The notes beneath the pieces are model-generated. The model saw only the letters and a list, made by a program, of their open reading frames with translations. It searched no databases and was not told where the DNA came from. Positions 59,052 through 64,000 of a DNA stretch of 64,000 nucleotides are shown one piece after another. The translations under genes were made by a program, and so were the position numbers. The stretch's first letter is position 1; every line of letters begins with the position of its first letter. The DNA is from Candidatus Gastranaerophilales bacterium (GTDB taxonomy: Bacteria > Cyanobacteriota > Vampirovibrionia > Gastranaerophilales > Gastranaerophilaceae): the NCBI GenBank assembly GCA_910587375.1, contig CAJULR010000022.1, positions 1 through 64,000 on the forward strand, in the 5' to 3' direction.

Positions 59052-61049
59052 ATGAAATTTTTATGGAACTTATTAATTATTACGGTGTTTTTTTTCTATG
59101 CCCCTGTATGCCTTGGGGCACAAGGCGAAGGGTCTGAAAAAGATATCATTAGAGTCGGGCTTTCAAATTCAAGCTTTTCAACTTTTGAATTTACTGAAAT
59201 CACCCTTGTAACAAGTGATACAACCTCCGTATCCGATATGTCAAACGGGGCGCAAATTAAGGATATACCAAGGAATACGGAAATTTTTGCCCAAATGAGA
59301 AACGGGGAATTTTTCGTTTCTTTTAACGGCAAAGAAGGTGTTAAAAACGCTAAAGGCCCTATTTTGATTGTATCTAAAGGAAAAATTGGGGTGAAAGGCC
59401 TTAACAGGAAGGGAAATCCGGCATATTACAAGGGGATGATGGAACTTATAAAAGCTTATCCTGAAAACAAGGGAAAGTTTAATATAGTAAATGTTTTGGA
59501 CTCTCAAACATACTTAAAAGGCGTTGTGCCAAATGAAATGCCTGTATCATTCGGCTTAAATGCGCTAAAGGCGCAGGCTGTGGCCGCAAGAAACTATGCA
59601 AACAGGCCGCAAAACGCGTATAAAAATTACGACATTTGTGATTCAACCGCGTGCCAGGTTTATTATGGCGCAAACAGTGAAAACCCGCTCTCTGACAGGG
59701 CTGTAGATGAAACACAGGGAATTTTTGCCCTGTATAATAAAGAACCCGTATTAGCGCTCTATTCCTCCACCGGAGGAGGCATAACCGAAGACTATGAGTG
59801 TGTTTACGGCTCCGGCAACAGTAAATTTAATCCAAAGCCTTTTTTAAAATCCGTGAAAGACAATGATAGCTTGAAAATTCCAAAATCTGAAGAGGAATTA
59901 AAAGAATTTTATACAAACAGCGTGCCATCTTTTGATATGAAATCCCCAAAACATAGATGGCAAGTGGATTTTAGCAGGTTTGAACTTGAAGATATTTTGA
60001 CAACGACACTCCGTGAACAATCGGCTAAAAGCCTTGTATATCCTGCATTTGGACCAAATGATGAAGTTTGGGGCCTAGAGGATATACGTGTTGTAAAAAG
60101 AGGGGATTCAGGCAAGGCTATAGAGGTTGAAATCCGCTCTATGGGCGGAACTTGGCGGGTGAAAAAAGAGCTTGGAATTCGCCGGGTGTTTAAAAAAGGC
60201 AAATCAATTTTATGGTCAGGAAATTTTGTTGTTGAAAAAAATATGCCAAAAAATGAGGAGCAAATCGGGAATGAAATTGCCGATGAAAATATAGCAAAAA
60301 ATGTCAAAAATTCTAAAGAAAACACTCATAATATGCTAGGTAACGAAAAAAAATCAGAAACGACAGGTGTTTTGGAGGATAAAACTCCTTCGAAAGTCCC
60401 TGATGACCCTATTTTCACGTTTTTAAAACCTGAAGATAAAGAACCTGTAATTCAATCGGCCGAAGTTAAAATTGAGAACGGTAAAAAAATTGCATATAAA
60501 AACAGGCTTGGAATACCGTTACCGTTGGGTTTCAGCTTTTACGGCGCCGGATTTGGCCATGGGGTGGGGATGAGCCAATATGGAGCAGGGTATTTAGCCT
60601 CTCAGGGTGTGGGTTACGACAGAATTTTAAAACATTACTACAGCGGAATCACGCTTGGGACAATGCCTCGGGAGGTTTCGTATAACAACTATAATCAAAA
60701 TTATGTGCAAAATTTGTATGTAGACAATATTGAGTCAACAACGGCGGGGGTTTTGCCTTCAAATATAGATGAAAATCCGCTTAAAGAGGAGGTTGTACGT
60801 CTATATAATGCCTCAAAAGCCTCTGCTAAGTATATTTTAAATATTGATAATTCTAAAAGCCCTTCTGAGATTGAGTTCTACGTGAATGATTTTCATTTTA
60901 CACAGTCTATGAGAGGGTTTTACGGCAAAATTTTAAAAATGGATATTACAAAATATTTGAAAAAAGGAAAAAATACAATAACCTTTACGCCTCTAAAGGC
61001 CGCAGACAAAGAAAAAATAACCTCTTTTTGGGTTGAAATAGAGAAATAG
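59052..61049 (+). CDS. Large SpoIID-domain protein with insertion (665 aa)
   Basis: Signal peptide at residues 1-23 (MKFLWNLLIITVFFFYAPVC). SpoIID core: VLDSQTYLKGVVPNEMPVSF with catalytic Glu, NALKAQAVAARNYANRPQNA, and far downstream FYGAGFGHGVGMSQYGAGYL. Between them, about residues 395-470, sits a Lys/Glu/Asn-rich disordered insertion. The last 140 residues form a beta-rich extra domain (FYVNDFHFTQSMRGFYGKIL). A TAAAAT box lies 6 nt before the ATG and there is no SD, suggesting a leaderless message. It is 1 nt before murJ, so probably one transcript acting in peptidoglycan metabolism. Confidence 0.9.
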   Translation: MKFLWNLLIITVFFFYAPVCLGAQGEGSEKDIIRVGLSNSSFSTFEFTEITLVTSDTTSVSDMSNGAQIKDIPRNTEIFAQMRNGEFFVSFNGKEGVKNAKGPILIVSKGKIGVKGLNRKGNPAYYKGMMELIKAYPENKGKFNIVNVLDSQTYLKGVVPNEMPVSFGLNALKAQAVAARNYANRPQNAYKNYDICDSTACQVYYGANSENPLSDRAVDETQGIFALYNKEPVLALYSSTGGGITEDYECVYGSGNSKFNPKPFLKSVKDNDSLKIPKSEEELKEFYTNSVPSFDMKSPKHRWQVDFSRFELEDILTTTLREQSAKSLVYPAFGPNDEVWGLEDIRVVKRGDSGKAIEVEIRSMGGTWRVKKELGIRRVFKKGKSILWSGNFVVEKNMPKNEEQIGNEIADENIAKNVKNSKENTHNMLGNEKKSETTGVLEDKTPSKVPDDPIFTFLKPEDKEPVIQSAEVKIENGKKIAYKNRLGIPLPLGFSFYGAGFGHGVGMSQYGAGYLASQGVGYDRILKHYYSGITLGTMPREVSYNNYNQNYVQNLYVDNIESTTAGVLPSNIDENPLKEEVVRLYNASKASAKYILNIDNSKSPSEIEFYVNDFHFTQSMRGFYGKILKMDITKYLKKGKNTITFTPLKAADKEKITSFWVEIEK

Positions 61050-61050
61050 T

Positions 61051-62685
61051 ATGGGAAATGAGAATTTAGAAACGCTAAAAAGCAATGATGGCAACACTTC
61101 CACGGACAAAAAAGATGAAGGTGGAGGCCTTTTTAAAGCTGCCTCCTGGATAGCCGTAATCATACTCCTGTCAAAGGTTGCAGGCTTTTTAAGGGATATT
61201 GTTGTTGCAAATTTTTATGGTGCAGGAATTGTGTCCGACGCATATTTTTACGCGTACCAAATTCCCGCCCTTGTGCTTGTGATTTTAGGAGGGGTCGGAG
61301 GGCCTTTCCACAGTGCCACTGTGGCCGTTTTTTCAAAGCTTATAACCGACTTTAAAGCAAAGCCGAAGGAGGATGTTAAAAAACTTTTTAATACCTTTGA
61401 AACCTTTACTATGCTTTTGTTTGCGGCTGCTGCGCTCCTTTGTTTCTTTTTCCCTGTGCAGATTATGCGGGTAATTATAAATGAGGGTTCGCAGGAATTA
61501 GTGAATTTAGCGGCATATCACCTTAAAATAATGTCCCCAATTGTCTTTATTGGCTCTGTTATGGGACTTTATTACGGCATTTTGGTAACGTATAAGCGGT
61601 TTTTGCTCCCTAATATATCTCCTTCCATGCTCTCCTTGGGCATTGTGGCGGTTTTATTAATTACAAAAGGGGACAAAACCGGGTATTTATTGGCTTTGGG
61701 AACAACTATAGGTGCTATTTTGCAGTTATTAGTGCAAATGCCGGCTGTGGTGAAGCTTGGGTACAGTTTTCGACCAGCTTTTGACTTTTTTAAAAATAAA
61801 AGTTTTAGTGAAATTTTAGAACTTCTGTTTCCTGCATTTTTAAGCTCAACCATAGGCCAGTTGGGCGTTTATGTCGATATGTTCTTTTCTTCCGGCTTGA
61901 GAGAAGGAAGCTGGACAGCTTATGGATATGCAAACAGAATCTTTCAATTCCCTGTAGGAATGCTTTTGACAGCGATTTTAGTGCCCTTATTTCCTTTGTT
62001 TTCAAGGCTTGTGGCCAAAAAAGATGAGGATGGTGTGCGTCATTACTTCCAAAAGGGGGTTGGCACACTTATATTTGTCGGAACTTACCTAATGACAGCG
62101 ATTTTTGTCGTTCGAACCGACGCAATCCGCTTGGCGCTTCAAAGAGGGGCTTTTGATAATGAGGCAACAATTGTCGTGTCTGAAATCCTTTTCTATATCA
62201 CACTTTCAATCATTCCATATGTCTTTAGGGACAGTGCCACAAGGCTTTTCTACTCTTTTAATGACTCAAAAACACCGTTTTTAATAGCTATGGCTTGCAT
62301 TGTTTTAAAATGCGTTCTAAATATAATTTTAGTGAAACCCCTTGGTATTAACGGGATTGCCCTTTCTACAACCCTTGTAACCCTATTTAACGCTGTAAGT
62401 TTGGGGATTTTACTCCGCAAAAAAATACAAATTGGCTATACAAGGCTGTTAAAAAATGTCTATAAGATAATAATATCGGGAACTTTGGCCTTTTTATCAG
62501 GCTATTTTGTGAGTGAAATTTTTGACAAATTTGTTGCCTGGGGTTTTGTGGCAGGGGTGATAAAACTTGTTATTATAGGGCTTGTAATGCTTGTTGTATA
62601 TGGGCTTTGCGCCTGGTTTACAAAAATTGAATATTTGAATGATTTAATTGAACGGGTGAAAAACCGCGGGAAAGTTGAAGCATAG
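61051..62685 (+). CDS. murJ: Lipid II flippase MurJ
   Basis: The 544-aa MOP-superfamily protein has about 14 membrane helices. The family segment near the start is SKVAGFLRDIVVANFYGAGI (R..G..RE/D motif), with DAYFYAYQIPALVLVILGGV and LPLFSRL-like VPLFPLFSRLVAKKDEDGVR. A charged 30-residue N-terminal tail precedes helix 1. It moves lipid II across the cytoplasmic membrane. It starts 1 nt after the SpoIID gene stop. Confidence 0.95.
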   Translation: MGNENLETLKSNDGNTSTDKKDEGGGLFKAASWIAVIILLSKVAGFLRDIVVANFYGAGIVSDAYFYAYQIPALVLVILGGVGGPFHSATVAVFSKLITDFKAKPKEDVKKLFNTFETFTMLLFAAAALLCFFFPVQIMRVIINEGSQELVNLAAYHLKIMSPIVFIGSVMGLYYGILVTYKRFLLPNISPSMLSLGIVAVLLITKGDKTGYLLALGTTIGAILQLLVQMPAVVKLGYSFRPAFDFFKNKSFSEILELLFPAFLSSTIGQLGVYVDMFFSSGLREGSWTAYGYANRIFQFPVGMLLTAILVPLFPLFSRLVAKKDEDGVRHYFQKGVGTLIFVGTYLMTAIFVVRTDAIRLALQRGAFDNEATIVVSEILFYITLSIIPYVFRDSATRLFYSFNDSKTPFLIAMACIVLKCVLNIILVKPLGINGIALSTTLVTLFNAVSLGILLRKKIQIGYTRLLKNVYKIIISGTLAFLSGYFVSEIFDKFVAWGFVAGVIKLVIIGLVMLVVYGLCAWFTKIEYLNDLIERVKNRGKVEA

Positions 62686-62702
62686 GAAAACGGGGCTAAA
62701 AA

Positions 62703-63317
62703 GTGGACTTGACGGATTTTGACGGTAAATTATCAAAAGGCGAAATTTTAGGCTTTGAAACAGACACTGTCTGGGGTTTGGGGTGTTTGCCGAATGACGG
62801 CACCGCTGTGGATAAAATTTATGAAATTAAGGGCAGGGACCGCTCCAAGCCTTTGATTTTAATGAGTAATAATCTTGAAAGTCTTTTGCCGTATGTTGTT
62901 TCTGTGCCTGATTATGCTAAAAACCTTATGGATAGGCATTTTCCAGGGGCCTTAACTTTAATATTTGAAAAATCGGAACTCACTCCATTTTCTATAACAT
63001 CCGGCAAAAACACTGTGGGGATTAGAATTCCAGCCCATTCGGGATTTTGTGAAATTTGTTCTAAAATTGGGGATGAAAATGGGGGAAAATTGGGTGAAAC
63101 TTGGGGCGGGGTGCTTGCTACGACCTCTTTAAACCGCTCGAATGAGCCCCCCGTAAAGGATTACAAGGAGGCCATCAAAGAATTTGGCTATGAATTTGGA
63201 GACGGGGTAAAAATAATAAAACCTGAAAAACCTTGTAGCATAGGGGTTTCATCCACAGTGGTGCTCTGCACCGGCCCCGCGCCTGTTGTTTTAAGGCAAG
63301 GGAATGTGGAGATATAA
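62703..63317 (+). CDS. Sua5/YciO/YrdC family protein (threonylcarbamoyl-AMP synthase)
   Basis: The 204-aa protein starts with GTG at 62703 (no good ATG nearby). Signatures: GFETDTVWGLGCLPNDGTAV, IYEIKGRDRSKPLILM, HFPGALTLIFEK, and TTSLNRSNEPPVKDY. The end GVSSTVVLCTGPAPVVLRQG is typical of TsaC/YrdC. It makes threonylcarbamoyl-AMP for the t6A37 modification of ANN-reading tRNAs. It lies 17 nt after murJ. Confidence 0.93.
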   Translation: MDLTDFDGKLSKGEILGFETDTVWGLGCLPNDGTAVDKIYEIKGRDRSKPLILMSNNLESLLPYVVSVPDYAKNLMDRHFPGALTLIFEKSELTPFSITSGKNTVGIRIPAHSGFCEICSKIGDENGGKLGETWGGVLATTSLNRSNEPPVKDYKEAIKEFGYEFGDGVKIIKPEKPCSIGVSSTVVLCTGPAPVVLRQGNVEI

Positions 63318-63361
63318 CATTTATTAAAATTTAATTTTTAAAGCTCTTTTATTTCAGAGTT

Positions 63362-64000
63362 TTATTCCATACAACCGCCGTTGCAGCCGCCATTGAACGG
63401 TTTTCTTGCGCAGCCGCCTGTGCAGCCTGCGTTTTTTGTATGTGTTTGTCCTTTAAACCCTTTGATACCGAGGTATTTTGCCCCAAGTCCAAGTTCTTCT
63501 TCAATTCTAATTAATCTGTTGTATTTTGCAATTCGCTCGGAACGGCTCATAGAGCCAGTTTTAATCTGTCCTGCGTTTGTTCCGACCGCTAAATCTGCAA
63601 TGAAGGTGTCCTCTGTTTCGCCTGACCTGTGGGAAATTATGGTTGAATATCCTGCTTCATGCGCCATATTTATAGCGTCTAAGGTTTCAGAAAGTGTTCC
63701 TATTTGGTTTGGCTTTATTAATATTGAATTGGCTAAACCCCTTTGTATACCTTGGTTTAGCAGGTATGTATTTGTCACAAATAAATCATCCCCAACAAGC
63801 TGGCAACCGCCGTGCGCTCCGTATAATTTTCCGGATAGCCTTTCTGTGAGCATTTTCCAGCCCTCATAATCATTTTCTGCCATCCCGTCTTCAATTGAAA
63901 TTATCGGGTATTTTTCTGTTAATTCAGCCAGAAAATCGACCATTTCAGCTTTTGAAAGGATTTTATTTTCTCCTTTAAGTTCATATTTTCCGTCTTTGTA
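63362..64000 (-). CDS. eno: Enolase, C-terminal part (5' end outside window), with Cys-Gly tail
   Basis: The frame is open to the right edge, so only about the last 212 residues are seen. SIEDGMAENDYEGWKMLTER, QLVGDDLFVTNTYLLNQGIQ, NSILIKPNQIGTLSETLDAI (catalytic Lys), YSTIISHRSGETEDTFIADL and GQIKTGSMSRSERIAKYNRL are standard enolase. After the usual end (LGAKYLGIKGFKG) there is an extra tail of about 25 residues with CTGGC and GGCNGGC clusters. The enzyme interconverts 2-phosphoglycerate and phosphoenolpyruvate. Confidence 0.97.
   Translation of the reverse strand, partial: YKDGKYELKGENKILSKAEMVDFLAELTEKYPIISIEDGMAENDYEGWKMLTERLSGKLYGAHGGCQLVGDDLFVTNTYLLNQGIQRGLANSILIKPNQIGTLSETLDAINMAHEAGYSTIISHRSGETEDTFIADLAVGTNAGQIKTGSMSRSERIAKYNRLIRIEEELGLGAKYLGIKGFKGQTHTKNAGCTGGCARKPFNGGCNGGCME

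Overview
The window (about 64 kb, AT-rich, densely coding on both strands) looks like chromosome of a non-photosynthetic relative of cyanobacteria, most likely a gut Gastranaerophilales/Vampirovibrionia (Melainabacteria) genome. That placement is an inference from the chloroplast-like tRNA-Glu, a group 3 (SigF-like) sigma factor beside a prepilin peptidase, very large glycine-rich proteins with type IV prepilin N-termini, SpoIID-type proteins and many TPR proteins. No rRNA, transposase, phage or CRISPR locus is visible.

Layout. 1-3.2 kb: 3' part of a giant Gly-rich prepilin gene, then an XRE repressor divergent from a 75-aa protein. 3.3-11.3 kb: TPR protein, small secreted coiled-coil protein, tRNA-Glu, small unknowns, anchored thioredoxin, and an operon tatD / 86-aa unknown / tlyA / SEC-C protein. 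11.3-16.8 kb: rnpB, a pilin C-terminal fragment, a probable unidentified small RNA, many dispersed palindromic repeats, a second giant prepilin and a second XRE gene. 16.8-21 kb: diguanylate cyclase with two TPR proteins. 21.2-33.6 kb: glutamate-type symporter, rlmH, pyrimidine-nucleoside phosphorylase, membrane spermidine-synthase-like protein, metG, XRE, sigF-like/pilD pair, fusA. 33.7-37.3 kb: three tiny regulators (HTH, RHH, XRE) divergent from a third giant prepilin. 37.4-51.3 kb: wecA/tagO-like gene, glyA, typA, a 933-aa unknown, rimM, trmD, a SpoIID protein, HU, infC, and a MarR-cupin-GNAT operon. 51.4-64 kb: MFS transporter, a three-gene archaeal-type glutamate synthase, a second SpoIID protein, murJ, a Sua5/YrdC protein and the 3' part of enolase.

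The most unusual content is the set of three giant Gly-rich prepilin-like loci. Each encodes, or by paralogy should encode, a class III signal (A|FSLVEMLMALL), and each has a neighbouring small DNA-binding protein. Each is followed by the same terminator-like RNA element: its 5' flank and loop (GTAACCTT) are conserved, while the stem sequence differs with pairing kept. In the two loci with complete N-termini, dispersed palindromic repeats are translated in frame inside the leader peptide that prepilin peptidase would remove. A SigF-like sigma factor overlapping the prepilin peptidase gene lies between the loci and is a plausible shared control and processing module. Other points are an AUU start for infC, repeated -10 boxes placed 6-7 nt before start codons (leaderless messages), a 197-nt element bounded by 30-bp perfect inverted repeats, and an enolase with a Cys-Gly tail.
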